A stretch of DNA of 64,000 nucleotides from Ceraceosorus guamensis (GCF_003144195.1 NW_020290014.1:124001-188000); one strand, 5' to 3'. Positions 22,911 through 34,665 are shown, counted from the first letter of the stretch. Notes: generated by a model from the sequence alone, not told the origin. Numbers and translations: made by a program.

Positions 22911-23647
22911 ATGCTCCTCAAGAACGATGCTCTGCACCTGGTCGGGAGTCTCGTTGCCATCGCGTCGACGTGCAACGCGGCAGCCTTGCCAAGTCACGCA
23001 TCTGCCTCAGCGCTTTCGAAGCGGTGAATGGTACTCCGATGCAAGGGAAGCACACAGCCCGCTCACACCAAATCCGGCTCCCCCCCCCTCTCTCCGGCCG
23101 CATACTGCATCGAGCAACCACAGGGCAGGAGGGAGCAGCTCTTCTCAGCCCTACGTAAATCCAGACGTGAGCAATGCCCTTGCAAAGCATCAGCACCTGC
23201 AGTCGTGATCGCTGGACTGAGCACACTCTCCCCCCTCGCTCCGTGCGCGCTTTTGTAAAGCACGACACTGCTCACATTTCGCGCTGGTATCATCCGCAAT
23301 CTGGACAGCTCGCATGGGCCAAGGACAGGAACCGAGGCTTCACCGTAGTTCTAGGCGCCGCCGTCCACCCGCCTGACGATGATTGGAAGACCGAGATTAG
23401 AGCAGTGAGTAAGGCAGGATCTTCATCTCAGGGCATGTGGATCGTCACTGAGCAGCGGCAAATGTTCACGGTTTGCGCTTATCACTTCCCGTAGAAGAAG
23501 GACCTGGAGAGTTTCTACATGCACAAGCAGGACTCCACGACTGGCGAGACGCACCAATTCAACAAGGGTACCGGCAATTGGGACTTGCTAGACCCAGATC
23601 TCTGGAAAAACGTCGCGCTGGATATTGCTCGGCCTCCGAAACCTTAG
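22911..23647 (+). CDS. Small predicted secreted protein, paralogue B (unknown family)
   Basis: Tandem paralogue of the gene at 20907-21718; family unknown. Four exons: 22911-23023, 23124-23166, 23261-23404 and 23495-23647, giving 150 residues. Exon 1 encodes a leader (MLLKNDALHLVGSLVAIAST, then an Ala-rich c-region) ending in Lys-Arg at the exon join, which could be a Kex2-type processing site. Exon 2 is a Gly/Ser linker ending YVNPD. Exon 3 begins HDTAHISRWY and continues with a WAKDRNRGFTVV block. Exon 4 has YMHKQD and QFNKGTGNWD. Intron phases are 2, 0, 0, as in the paralogue. The first acceptor (CCACAG before 23124) was chosen because the other in-frame acceptor would leave a 34-nt intron. 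Probably extracellular; function unknown. Confidence 0.73.
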
Positions 23648-23760
23648 CACCGAAAGAGAGTCACGTCCCTCGCCCTGATCGTGCACAATAGAATTGCATG
23701 CTCATGTAACAAAGATGATGACTCTACAGATTCCGCGAAGAGCTTTGAACCCATCCGCTC

Positions 23761-26209
23761 TCAATGCTCGTCGCGGTCAGGAGCGGGCGGTGGTTGAAAG
23801 ATGCTGTCGAGTGTGTGCGCGCCCGAAACAGAGCCGTGCTTGTCTGTCAAGAAAGCACCACTAGAGTCTGTCGTCGTTCCAGCGGCCAAGGAGTGGCTAT
23901 TGGGCAGATCTCCCGCTGGAGCGCTCGTGGTGGAGCTGGCCCGCCCGCCTTCGAGCCTCCTGGCTGCTCTGTCCCGGTACCGTGCACCGCTATCAGGCGG
24001 ATACTCTCCAGTAGCCGAGCTCACACCAGGCACACCGTGCATTTGGCCCCATGCTGCCAGATTGTCGTGACTGGGCGCTCGAGACGGGTATGCACTGCCA
24101 TGCGAGCCCACGAGACTTCTCGCGCGAGATCTCGTGCCGGTCACAGTATGTGACCCTGGCGTACTGCCAGACGACATGAACCTGTAGCGCGTAGGCGAAG
24201 TTGCGCGAGATCGACTGATAGTGTGATAATGCGGATGGCCGGTGAAAGTGTGCCCGGCCGAAGGTAGCAGGTAATGATGAGACGCGGACGAAGGTTTGCG
24301 TTCGTGATGACCTCCGAGCAAGAGAGCTCTGGCAGCCTCATCCGCGCCTGAGCGGTGGTAATGCTCCATAGCTGCCGCTTTGTCCGTGATCCACGGCGTG
24401 CCCGGCTCTGAGGAAGGGCGAGGTGGCTGGGGTATCCTGCCCGACTTTGTGATCGAGTCGGAAAGGCGTACGCCTTTGCCGATGGCCCAGGAGCAGAGAT
24501 AACCGACCACTCGTCGTTCTATGGCATAGAAGAGGCCCACAAACGGAATAGTGCCTTCGATGGCCTCACGTAAGCCCCAAGTATCTTCGTGTCTGACGAT
24601 TCGTCCGGCGTCATTGAACTCTAAACGGCTCATGAGACGCAATTGAATCGTGCACAGATGACGCAACACTTGACGAGGGTGGAAGAGACCCCAGACGAAG
24701 CTGCTCACGGTAGACCTTCCCAGCCCTTCGTGAGACCAGTGTGGTACGACTGCAGGCTGGGTGGGGCGGTGCATGACGGTGGTCACACCATCGCCTTCTG
24801 CATCGCCATAGCTGTACTGTTCATCCTCGTCGTAGTCTCCATTGACGCTGGGAGGAGTGCTTGCGCGCGCATGCCAAGGATGAGCACTGTGAGGAGCCGA
24901 GGATCCGGGGCCAGAAGACATTGGACGGATACTGTGCCCTGGTCCAGGAGTGTGTGGCCTCGAAGAGCCCCACAGGCTGTAAGGTGTTACTGGTGAGTGC
25001 GGGCCACTCTTCGCTGCTCCTCCACCTCCAAATCCGAAGCGGCTGAAGACCGAGCTGCTTCCGTCGTTGTTGGGCGCAGGATAGGCAGAGCTTCCGCTTG
25101 CGTAATTAAGGAAGGGATGCGGCGTCAAGGAGCTGTGTGCAGCATGACTGGTGGCACCAGGAGCTGGGGTGCGAGCTGTCGACTTGGGAGGTGCCGAGCC
25201 GAACAAACTTGGCAAAAAGGTGACGCTGATAGTCTGGTCGATGATACCAGCACGAGTTCCGTCTGCACGTGAAAGACGCATCGAAAGGCAAGGGAAATCA
25301 GTCGCCAAACAAAGTGGGCGCGCGTCGGACCCCACCTGAGCAAGCATGAAGAATGGTCCGATCTGACCGCGTTTACTTACCGAATTCGAAGTCGGAGCAG
25401 ATGACGTCTCTCAACTCGCTCGTGACGTCCATTCCTGGCAGGGCAAAAGCCATGATGAATTGGTTGGCAATCTGCTCTCTGCCCACGGCAGCCAAGAGCG
25501 GCGATTCGAATACTGAATCCGCGCGCAGAGTGGCACGATGAGACAATGATTCACAAGTTAGCTGATGCATCTGTGATTGGCGTCATGTGGCTTGCCGTCT
25601 TGCTCTCAATTGTGCTTAAGCGGATGTATGCGTCGGTGACTCACATGCATCGTACTCGTAGTAGTGCTGAACCATCTGTCGGACCTCGTCTGCGGATCGC
25701 TTGCCTCCATACAAGGTGCTGTGTAAGCCCAAGATAATGTCCGTCAATGTGCTCGGACTTGGAGGTCCGTGGCTGAAATGACCTTCGTACGGAGCAAAGT
25801 CGTGGGGCATTCCATGCTGAGGATGAGCAGAGCTGGGCTGAGGGTCCTGGCCACCTTTGACTGATGACAAGCTCAGAGACATGCTATGACCGACGCCCTT
25901 GCTGGGCGTCGTAGCAGGAGGCGCTGTTGCGTGAGATGCATTTCCAGAAGCACTTGTGCCTCGACTGTGGCCGTAGACGCTGCTCGCTTTGGGCGTCTTT
26001 GAAGGATGACCCGAAGCTGAAGATGGAAAGTATGAGTCAGAAGTTGGGTTGGGTGGTCGGTGGTGTCGTGACCAAGTACCACCCGATTGGGATTTGTCGC
26101 CCTTGCCCTGACCTCCTTCACCAGGGATGTCTATGTGCATGCCTTTGCCATGCTCCTCAGAGGCTGGCGTCGCTGCACCACGGGGAAATGGCACTGTCGG
26201 CGCTGACAT
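23761..26209 (-). CDS. NTF2-like-fold protein with a long disordered insertion
   Basis: Uncharacterised fungal protein, about 732 residues. Three exons: 26209-25645, 25512-25381 and 25262-23761; phases agree. The frame opens further upstream only with TTG, so ATG 26209 (MSAPTVPF) is taken as start. A disordered N-terminal region (about 1-155) precedes LGLHSTLYGG, then an NTF2/SnoaL-like first half with YYEYDALFESPLL, GREQIANQF and IIDQTISVTFLP (about 155-254). A Pro/Ser/Gly/His-rich insert of about 175 residues follows, and then the second half, including LRLMSRLEFNDAGRIVRHED and a conserved aromatic helix (WGLREAIEGTIPFVGLFYAI, about 432-490). The C-terminal 240 residues are Ser/Gly/His-rich. 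A scaffold or ligand-binding role is possible; nothing in the sequence shows catalysis. The fold call rests on pattern, not alignment. Confidence 0.75.
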
Positions 26210-29200
26210 CGCTCGGCAGAGACCGTGATTGTAAAATTCGATGTGCTCAGTTGGGCTGAGTGTGGTGGTGGGGTTCAAACGTAGAGCAGCTCTGCAAGAT
26301 GGCGAACCACTACTTTCGGAGTGGTGCGGTGTCGTTTGCGAGGTGTGTATGCCGTTGAAAGCCCCGATGTTATGCGGTCGGAGGGTTAATGGGGTAAAAT
26401 CGTTGACGACCGTTGCGTTCGACAGGCGAGGGGGAGTCTCGCGACAAAGCCCATGGGTGTGGTGGTGACGCGAGGGAATGCGGGCGGCCTTGGAGGAAGT
26501 GTCTATGGCACCCTTGAAGGAATGAGCTTGGTTTCAAGGTTGAAAAGTCGGAGAAAGATGTGCGCTAGATGAGATCGAGCAATCCGAAAGAGGGTCGGTC
26601 GGCTTCGTCGCGCTGATGATGTGCCTGCGCAGGTCAACAATAGCCGGAACTCGTGATGGATGAATCTGGTTGTATGCACGGTTATGTCGGTGGATGGATC
26701 GCGGCTGTTGGGCCTGCAGGCTGCAGCAGCCAGAAGGGACGGCATGAGGCCGAGTGGCGCTCTTAAAATGCAGGCATCAGTAGGCGCCCATGTGTCCTAT
26801 ATAGCTGTGTCCGCGTACGCGTGTGCTGGCGAGCCTAGACTCTGCTCGTCTTCAGCTGCACAGCATCGCCACCCTTTCAATTAAGCTGCAGCAGCAAAGC
26901 AAGGCGCAGATGTGAATCAAAATGTGAATGCGGGGAAGGTGTACCGTACGAGCAGGAGCTCAGGCGCGGTCTCCCAGCTGATCAAGGAGACTCGCGATTC
27001 GCCCTCATCTGCAGTACCGCTGCTAGGGCGAGGCAGCAGAGCAGTGCCAAGTGCACGCACGCATCGATCTTCACGGCCGAGGTCGCGATGCATGCATGCA
27101 GTCATCCACAGCATGCACGACTTCCTATAGCTCGTCGACAGGCTGCAGCAGCGCAGTAAGCAGAGGGCCATCAGCGTACCCTACGTACCGCAGGCAGTGG
27201 CGGATGCGGAAAGACGAGGGGCACACGCTCCTCCACCTACTTACAGCATGCTGACCCTACTTCTCTGTAAGGCGTTCGTGATTGATCCGATCCTTCACAT
27301 CACGATCGTGGCCGGGCGTGGATCGCGAACTTATCGCGCGACAGTGCTTTCACCGGCACTCGCCTGCGGTCTGAACGCGAGCGGTATGCGATGGCTTGAA
27401 GCTGCCTGTACAATCTGAAATGAACAATCACGAACATCACGATCTATGACTCGCAAATTCACATTTTAGCTTCCGAGCGATCGTACGAATTTGCGGGCAG
27501 AGATTCGACGCTAAGTGCAAGGCTAGGCAGGGTTTGTTGATTTCAGCAGCAAAATCACAAATTCGATTTGATAGCCAAGCCGCCAGCCGAGGGGTCTCGC
27601 CATCAGAAAGAGAGAATGGCAAAGGGAATTGTGCGAATTTCCAAGCCATTCTTCAATTTATCGGGATGATGGTCCACCCCCAAACCTCAGCTTATCATGA
27701 GACATGATGCGCTCTCATTCGTGAATTTATCCCGAACGATAGGAATCAGGGGCTTTCGCGCGGGAGACTGCTCGCCATGCTAAGCGAGTTCCGCGAGCGA
27801 TGCTGCAAGGGGTGAAAAGGGGAAAGGCCCGGTTACGCAGGACGGACGGATCATCCTCGCGATTCACAGGCGTGAGCTTGAGGTTGAATTGCAAGCCAAG
27901 CGCCACCTACCCCCGCATGCTCCTCTCTGCCTCTAGTAGAGTAGTAGTAGTGACAAACGTTCGAGCACGCACTCACAATTTCATTTCGCAAAGTCGGTAT
28001 TCAGGAGTCGTGAGTGTGCTGATGGTAGAGCACTTTGCCTAGCGGCATCCGCGAAAATTGATCAGCAATGGGCGCGGCAACTCAAATACATTCCGTCCAA
28101 GGGTTCCAAAGCGCCATCCAAGAATCACGAATGGTGCCTATCACGAAAGTCCAGATCTACTGTGCTACTCACAACACTCAGACTACGACTACAGTACCGC
28201 AGAGGAGGGCCTTCACATGATCCGCGTCTCGAGCTTCGAAATGAGTCAGAAGTATGAGAGAGGCCTGGGCATCCGGTTCCCGCGCTTCGCGTGGGCCTCT
28301 CCATGAGCGAACCACTCGTGACTTTGGGCTCCTTCCTCAATCGATGGGCGGCGGGAAATGTCGCTCGGTGCCGCAGAAGAGGAGCTTGGGCACAGATGTA
28401 AGTCGCGACCAGCAGTGTGCGCAACCACAACAAAAAAGTAGTGGTAGTAGCGAGCAAGATGTGCGTCATCTTCGCTGGTCACAAGTGCACGTACTCGTAC
28501 CTTGGACTGACGCGTGCAGCTCAGAAGCCAACAAGGTTGAGCAGGGCCTGGGCGATGCGCTGACCAAATGACGAGACAGCTAGGTAGCGTCGCTGGTAAG
28601 TTCTGCCAGGCTTCACCAACGAGCGAGTGGCATGCAGCAGTACTACTATTCACGATTACCTCACGTCAACCAGACGATATCCTGCACTCATGACTTTTGA
28701 CCGTTGCAAGCACGCTAGGCTGCGTCATCACCATGTGGAAATGGTTTCGTTCAAGGTTCGCATTTTTCTTTTGGAGACAAGTGAGAGAGGAAAAGGGTGG
28801 GTCGGTCGTGGGGTAGCGGACTACTTGTGTACATAACGCGACGGGCGTAATTGACATCTCTCTCTGTGTTTGCAAAGAAGGCAGGCAAGCAATCAAGATT
28901 TTTAACAAGACTGCGTTTTTTCTTGGAGAGATGGCTTGATTCGGACTGATGGGCTTGGAAGTCCTCGAGGGGCTTCTTGGAGGATTGACGAGCGACTCGA
29001 AGGTCTTTCGAAGGAGAGGAGTGGGAGGAGGTTTCGAGGACGAGCAGGGATGTGTTCGGTGACGTCGACTAGAATTTGAGAGTGTCGTAGGCATTGAGGG
29101 AAAGAGTCTTTGGGATTGCAAAAGGAGACAAAGCGGTAAGGCGAGCTTTGGCGTCCACTCTTCTATCTTGCCCTTCCGGGTGGGCAAGGAAAGGTTAGAA

Positions 29201-29314
29201 AGGATGCCGAAGCTCAACAGCGCATGGGGTGGGGTGCCGGTGACAATGACGGGAGGGCCGCTGTTCGATATGCTTTGACGTTTTGCGAACCTAGCCTCAT
29301 GCGAATTGACAGCT
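26210..29314. other. Long intergenic region, no supported gene
   Basis: About 3.1 kb between two minus-strand genes, so it holds the promoter of the NTF2-like gene and the 3' end of the KH gene. Minus-strand frames at 28666-29328 and 28246-28653 lack family features. TCGTGA-type words occur near 27430-27445 and 28010-28020. No tRNA, repeat element or mobile element was recognised. Confidence 0.45.
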
Positions 29315-30886
29315 TCAAGCTGCACCACCCTGAGACAATCTCATCTTCTCCTGCTCGAGACGCTGATAGAGCAGGCTCACAGCGAGCTGGATGTTGGCTG
29401 GTGGACCGGTGATGGTCACTAGCCGCTCGCTGCCACTGCCACCTGCGGCAATGCCGGCGCCCGGCTCCATGATTTTGATGTGAGATGCAGACATTTGTCG
29501 GATCTCGTTGATCTTCGACCCTCCTTTGCCGATAATGCAGCCGACCAAATCGTTCGGAATAAAGATTTGCTGCGTCTGCGAGCCGGGAGGGATCTGGTTG
29601 TTGCCGAACGATGCTGGAGCTCCTCCACCGGGAGCGCCGTATCCACCGCCGCCAAAGCCTCCCGGCGCTCCTGGCTGTCCGTACGGGCCAGCTCCGCCAC
29701 GCGAAGGTGCCATAGCTGCAGTAGCAGTGGCACCGCTCGTGGGCTGGTAGGCAATGTTGTGCGAGTTTCTTTCCGAGTGCTCCAGGAGGATCGTACCCAC
29801 GTAGTAGACTGCAATGTGAACAGCGTCAGCAACACCCGATATGCTCAATACCCGCTGCGAGAGCCGATGGTCGGTGTCAGTTTCGAGCGGGATTTGGCAC
29901 GAGCACAGCATATTACCTCGGCTTTTCTCTGCTACCCCTGCTTCCTCTGCTTGCTCACCTCGGTGCTGTTGGGTAGCATGGCCTCTCCTGCTGTGAGTCG
30001 CGCTCCACTCGCTTCTTGGATCTCCTTGATCTTCGTGCCTCCTTTCCCAATGACTGAACCCATACGAGCATGGGGAACGATGAATCTGATCGTAACAGCC
30101 CTGCTGCCCGGCACAGATGGCTGTTCAAAGGGCTCATCATTGATCCTTCGCACGATGAGACCGAAAGCCTGAGAATAGAAGTGCACGTTTGTTCAACCCT
30201 CGGCAAGACTACGATCGCTCACCCCAAGAGCAAAGGCCACGCCAATGCTCAGCACTGGCTTTTTCGAAGCTGTCATCACCCACCTTGGAAACCGCATCAA
30301 GCTGGCCAGCAACAGTCAGGATCCTCTCGGGGTTGCTAGGAATGTGCTCACTCTGTTGCAATGTGACAGACAGGGCAAGGTTCGGGGTCAGCGACTGAAA
30401 CTTTGCTATCAAAGATATGCAAGCTCATTCGCTAATCGCAAGCCTGAATCGCGAACCGCGGCAACTCACGATCGTCAAACGGGCGCCGCTCTTGTCTCTG
30501 ATCTCGTTGATGTGTTTGCCGCCCTTGCCAATGATGATGGAAGCATCTCCAGAGATGATGAGGCAACGCATAGCGATAGGCTGAGGCTCTGGTTGAGCAG
30601 CATCTGCAGCCGAGTCTTGCGCATTCGCATCTGCCCCATTGTCCTCCTCCGCGTTGACAGGTGCTGCGACGTCCTCCGCCGCCGCCAGCTCCTTAGAATC
30701 TCTATCCTCGCCAACGTCCATCTTTTTATCGTCACTGCTCATCTTGCTGGCCTCCTTTTCGATGGAAGGAGATTTTGAGGGCGCTTCGGGGCTTCCTTTG
30801 GCGCGCTTGACTTCCTTGCTTGCGGGCTCGTGCTCTTGCTCCGGGCTCGTGGTCCTCTCTCGTTTGGTCGAGGCTCCTGTTGCCAT
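29315..30886 (-). CDS. Three-KH-domain RNA-binding protein (PCBP / Rnc1 / Pbp2 type)
   Basis: Single-stranded poly(C)-type RNA-binding protein, likely acting on mRNA stability, translation or localisation. Four exons: 30886-30470, 30352-30284, 30168-29959 and 29854-29315, all joined in phase 0, giving 411 residues. An acidic/basic low-complexity N-terminus (1-100, Lys/Glu/Ala-rich, SPEQEHEP) precedes KH1 (GKGG loop 120-123), KH2 (GKGG 203-206) and, after a Gly/Pro/Ala-rich linker (about 270-325), KH3 (GKGG 341-344). All three GXXG loops are intact with the flanking I-x-x-I helices. The order of two close KH domains, linker and third KH matches PCBP/hnRNP K, fission yeast Rnc1 and budding yeast Pbp2/Hek2. 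Which of these is the orthologue cannot be settled here. Confidence 0.92.
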
Positions 30887-31918
30887 GACGAGGGTGGCAG
30901 TACAAACGCGCAAATTCGCAAACGCGCGATGGGCGAGCAATTGATGCGCGGCGGTTGAGGAGATGGTAGACAGAAGAGCTTGAATCAGCAACCCGAGGAC
31001 TTCTATGCCCAACTTGATCCAAGACGTGGACGAAGTGCAAGTGTGTGAATGGAGTTGCAACCCAGCGTCGCGCTACCCCGAACTTATTTTACCGACGCAG
31101 CAGAAGGTTGGTAGATGAGCAGCAGGTTTAGAAGGATGGCACGGCGTTGAGAGGAAAGGTGGGAGTGGATGAGTCAAGAGAAGGAAAGGAAGGCCAGAGG
31201 TAATGCAGCAGCGAAAGATGGTCTTTGGCCGGGTCATTGATACGAACGAGCGTGGCTGCCACAATCAAACGCTTGTGGAGGTGTTCAGGCCAAAGCCGTT
31301 TCCGTGCACTTCGTAGAACCAATGAAGGTTCCTTTCGAGCCCGCTCTGACCTCGCCAGACTTGAGGCTGGAGAACACTCACCCTAGATTGACCTGCTCAG
31401 GCACCAAAAACTTCTCGCTTTACGCTGATTGCCTTGACTGGGGCCCAGCGGCAAGATGGCGAAAGTTGGGATAGCGCTGCGCCGTCCAGAAGCGCGCGAG
31501 TGCAAAGGGGTGGAAGCCAGCCCGGACTTCAAGCCTGTCGTCGGAGATTTTGCCCTGATCAGGTTGTGGATGCAGAGGGAACGTTCGGCAGCCGGATGAG
31601 GGTTGTGCGGAATGGATGGCCAAGGCAGGGACTCAGAAGCTGATTCAAAAGCCTACTTGTGATGCTTGCAATGACGTGCAATGCTACACGCAGTCACAGT
31701 GATTGAAGAGACGAGGATGGAAGTGTGGTGTACACGAGAGCGAAATGAAATTGTCATACGCCATGCTGCGCTCGTCTTTCCTCCATGCTGCAAGCATATA
31801 CAGCGCGCGTCCACTCAGGCTTGGGATCCAAGATCAAGGGCTGCCTGCTGCTGCTGCAAGTCTTGCCCTGCTGTAGCTCTGTAGCTGTGATCTGCTGCTG
31901 CAGAGCGCGCAAGTCGCG

Positions 31919-31934
31919 GCGCGCGCGCGCGCGC
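31919..31934. repeat. GC dinucleotide microsatellite
   Basis: Eight uninterrupted GC units, in a locally CG-rich patch (about 31905-31945) between less GC-rich flanks. Such alternating runs can adopt Z-DNA. Confidence 0.9.
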
Positions 31935-33230
31935 ATCTCGTGCGACGTGCGCACCCTTCCTGCATATGCTGGGCCCGTATAGCAGCAGAATCCAGCCGCG
32001 CGGCTTTCGGCTCGGCGCGCTGCTATTATATTCGTGATTGTAAGCGCAGACAGACGGCTCGAGTGACAGCAGCGGCGGCGCAGCGTCATCACAGCATACA
32101 CATATACAAGCTGTTTATGGCATCGGTATACAATTAATAAAGCAAGAATCAAGAATACTATATCAGCGAATTGATGAACAGCGCCATGCATGAGCATGGA
32201 GGCCCGCCGCATGTGTATATCAGTGTATGTACATGTACCGCGTATATATTTACGCGCGCCTGCCGCGCGCGCCGGCCAAGATCTCCGCCGAGGTGTGTGG
32301 TGGTGCTCACCTCCATGCGATCGATGCTCTCTGACACAGCGTAGCACACACATATATAAACAGCCAAACACAGCAACGCGAGGGAGCCCATCACACCTGC
32401 ACCGGCAAGCAAGATGAACCTCTTCGCGTGCAAATGACTCACGCTCCAGTTTCGACTTTTGAGGTCCATGGACAAGTCTTAATTAGGACGCGAGTCGTGA
32501 GTCAAGTGTGAGAACAAGAATTTCAATCAGAACCTTGTATGTCGATCAATCACAATGTCGAAAGCTTACGGCGAATCCTTTGGGCCCCCAAGCTGCCCGC
32601 TGCGCTATGCTGCGGCTGCGGCCGCTCTGCAAGCGCAGCTCAACACGTAAAGGACGGTACCGAATCACGAATGGACACTCACGATTCATGTCTAAACATC
32701 GGTATGAGCGTCAGCAAGTGTGAAAGGAGCAGCTCCAGAGTTCGGCTTCGGGCAACTGGGATGAGTGGCGTATGACTCGCCGACCCTTTTCGTGCGCATC
32801 AGAAGCGCTCGAGATCAAGCATAGGATGCTTCGCAGCGCAACTGCACCGCGACTAGAAGACTGCCATCCAAGATGCACGACTGCCATCCACGACAAACGA
32901 TTCTTTGTGATTCCCAAGTGACACCTTGCCTTGCTCAGCGTGACTGCGTCTTGCTGGAGTTGGAACCGCAAATCGTGAATGTGTGGACAAAGATGGGGCC
33001 GTGCAAAAGAGATCGCCGCAAGTCCACGTGGCTCGCAGTCTGCCGCGGCCGTGGATTACCGGCGTCTCTCCTGATCAGACGACCTATGCTACATGTACGG
33101 AGGGCGAGCCGAGACGACAGCCCCCTGGTATCTTTGCCAGCATGCTAGTGAGATTGACCTGTTGTGGTGAGTGCTGGCATGACATTCCGCTCTCATCGTG
33201 GTACAGTAGTCTTGAGCAGGGGCATCGTGC

Positions 33231-33268
33231 ACTCGAGACTTGAGTGCCCTTTCTCGAGTCTTGAGTGT
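33231..33268. repeat. Imperfect direct repeat CTCGAG(A/T)CTTGAGTG
   Basis: Two 15-base copies separated by a few bases differ at one central position (CTCGAGACTTGAGTG and CTCGAGTCTTGAGTG). Each contains the palindrome CTCGAG and ends in a near-complement, so small hairpins are possible. Function unknown. Confidence 0.7.
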
Positions 33269-33580
33269 AGCGCAATGAGGAGTGTAGCACAGTGAAGACA
33301 AACGCGATGCCACATACACCATACGAAGTAGCGTTGGTGATTGGGATGGATCGAGTGTAGACGGCCCCGGCTTCGAGCCTGCAATCACGAATCACCAATG
33401 TGAATCGTGAATGTGAATCTGAATGGTGAATGCTCACCAGAACACTTCGTCGCTCATCATCGGCGCTTCCACGCGACGCGCGCGTTGCACACGCGGGGCC
33501 CACCAACTTAATTGGTTCATGCACAACGAATCGCGCCTTGTTTGAAGACACGCCGCGTGACCATATAGCGCCCTCGCGGG

Positions 33581-33595
33581 ATATATATATATATA
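33581..33595. repeat. AT dinucleotide microsatellite
   Basis: Seven AT units plus one A, in the gene-free region upstream of the formin gene. Confidence 0.9.
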
Positions 33596-34665
33596 CGGTA
33601 TACACATATCTGCTGGTGATGCTGCATGCGTAACTGCTGTGATGCCCGCGGCCGCAACAACGTACAGCCTGATCCAGCAGCTGTTGGGCCTGCCCATGCA
33701 GATCAACAGCACTCGTACTGCAGCAGCTGCTGCATGCTTGAGCTGCACGGATGGACAGATATGCTCGTGACTCATCAGACTGTACAGCTGTCAAGAGTCT
33801 GAGTCAAGAGTCGTGAGTCTGCCGCTGCTGCTGCTAAAATCGTGATTGGACCTTGTGTGAGCAAGTCTGATGAGTGTCCTGCTGCCTCCCTGCCGTTATT
33901 GTGATCTGGACCTCGCGGTGCATGCATGGGACACGCTCGTGACTGTGCGCATTCGGGATGGCCAAGGCGACGGCCCAGACGCACACACACCTTTGTCGAG
34001 CTTTCATTCACGGTGCGGGTGTTCGCGTGCCGGCCGCTTCTCAGCATCCTCATTCAGATTGACGGCAGACCGGCCATCCTGACATTCTGGCGTTGCACTT
34101 CATTTCATCCCTGGTTGCCGAATTGCGTTGACGAATAACGACTGTCCGTCCCTCGAATACCGCATAGTGCGGGTCAATTGGCGCTCATCAGTTGTCATCC
34201 GTCGCCCCTGTATTTCGCTCGTCATCCTCCGACCTCGTTCAGTCTGACGCCATGTACGCTTAGAGCTTTCGACTTGGGCCGGTCTGACTTCAGGGAGTTG
34301 GCTGCAGCGGGACACCTAGTAAACATTGGCGTCACATATGCCCGACCTTTAGTCGTCTTCGTCGACGACCGCTACGCGCTCAAAGTCGACCGCCACACTG
34401 GCTGCTCTCGACATCGAACGAGAAATTTCAGCACACCAACCTGCATCCGCGATCACAGCCCCTCAGACGCGTAACACCCCAGGATCTTGGCGTCAGGACA
34501 CCGCTCCCTTATGCTATTCTCACTCTGAGCTTCTTCTAGCACTTTGCCGCTCGCATTTGCACCCACTCAACATTTCAGACTCTCTCTGGGTTCTTGGGCG
34601 CACGGCGCCGCTCTGCATCGAGCGAGGAAGCAGCACTCCTTGTCCTCGAGGTTCGTGCGTTCAAG

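Larger units (their letters stand above)
30887..34665. other. 3.8-kb divergent region without a recognised gene
   Basis: The longest gene-free stretch of the window, between the KH-protein gene (minus) and the formin gene (plus). It contains a GC dinucleotide run, an AT dinucleotide run, repeated CTG/CAG words (near 31847-31863 and 33715-33835), and clusters of TCGTGA-type words (32655-32690, 33380-33435, 33800-33815). Frames on both strands (for example 33084-33794 minus) have odd composition and no domain features. An untranslated RNA or an unrecognised small gene is possible but not shown. Confidence 0.45.

Noticed and set aside
23024-23057. Alternative 34-nt first intron in paralogue B
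   Set aside because: Keeps the frame but is too short for a fungal intron; the 100-nt alternative ending at 23123 is preferred.
28666-29328. 220-codon minus-strand frame ending beside the KH gene
   Set aside because: Overlaps the KH gene's stop region in another frame and has a Ser/Leu/Arg-rich composition without domains; most likely 3' untranslated sequence.
33084-33794. 236-codon minus-strand frame in the large spacer
   Set aside because: Composition (Ala/Ser/Cys/Tyr with microsatellite-encoded YIYIYI) and lack of any motif fit chance reading through low-complexity DNA.
30887-34665. Possible transposon or LTR remnant in the long spacer
   Set aside because: No reverse transcriptase, transposase, long terminal or inverted repeats, or target-site duplications could be seen.
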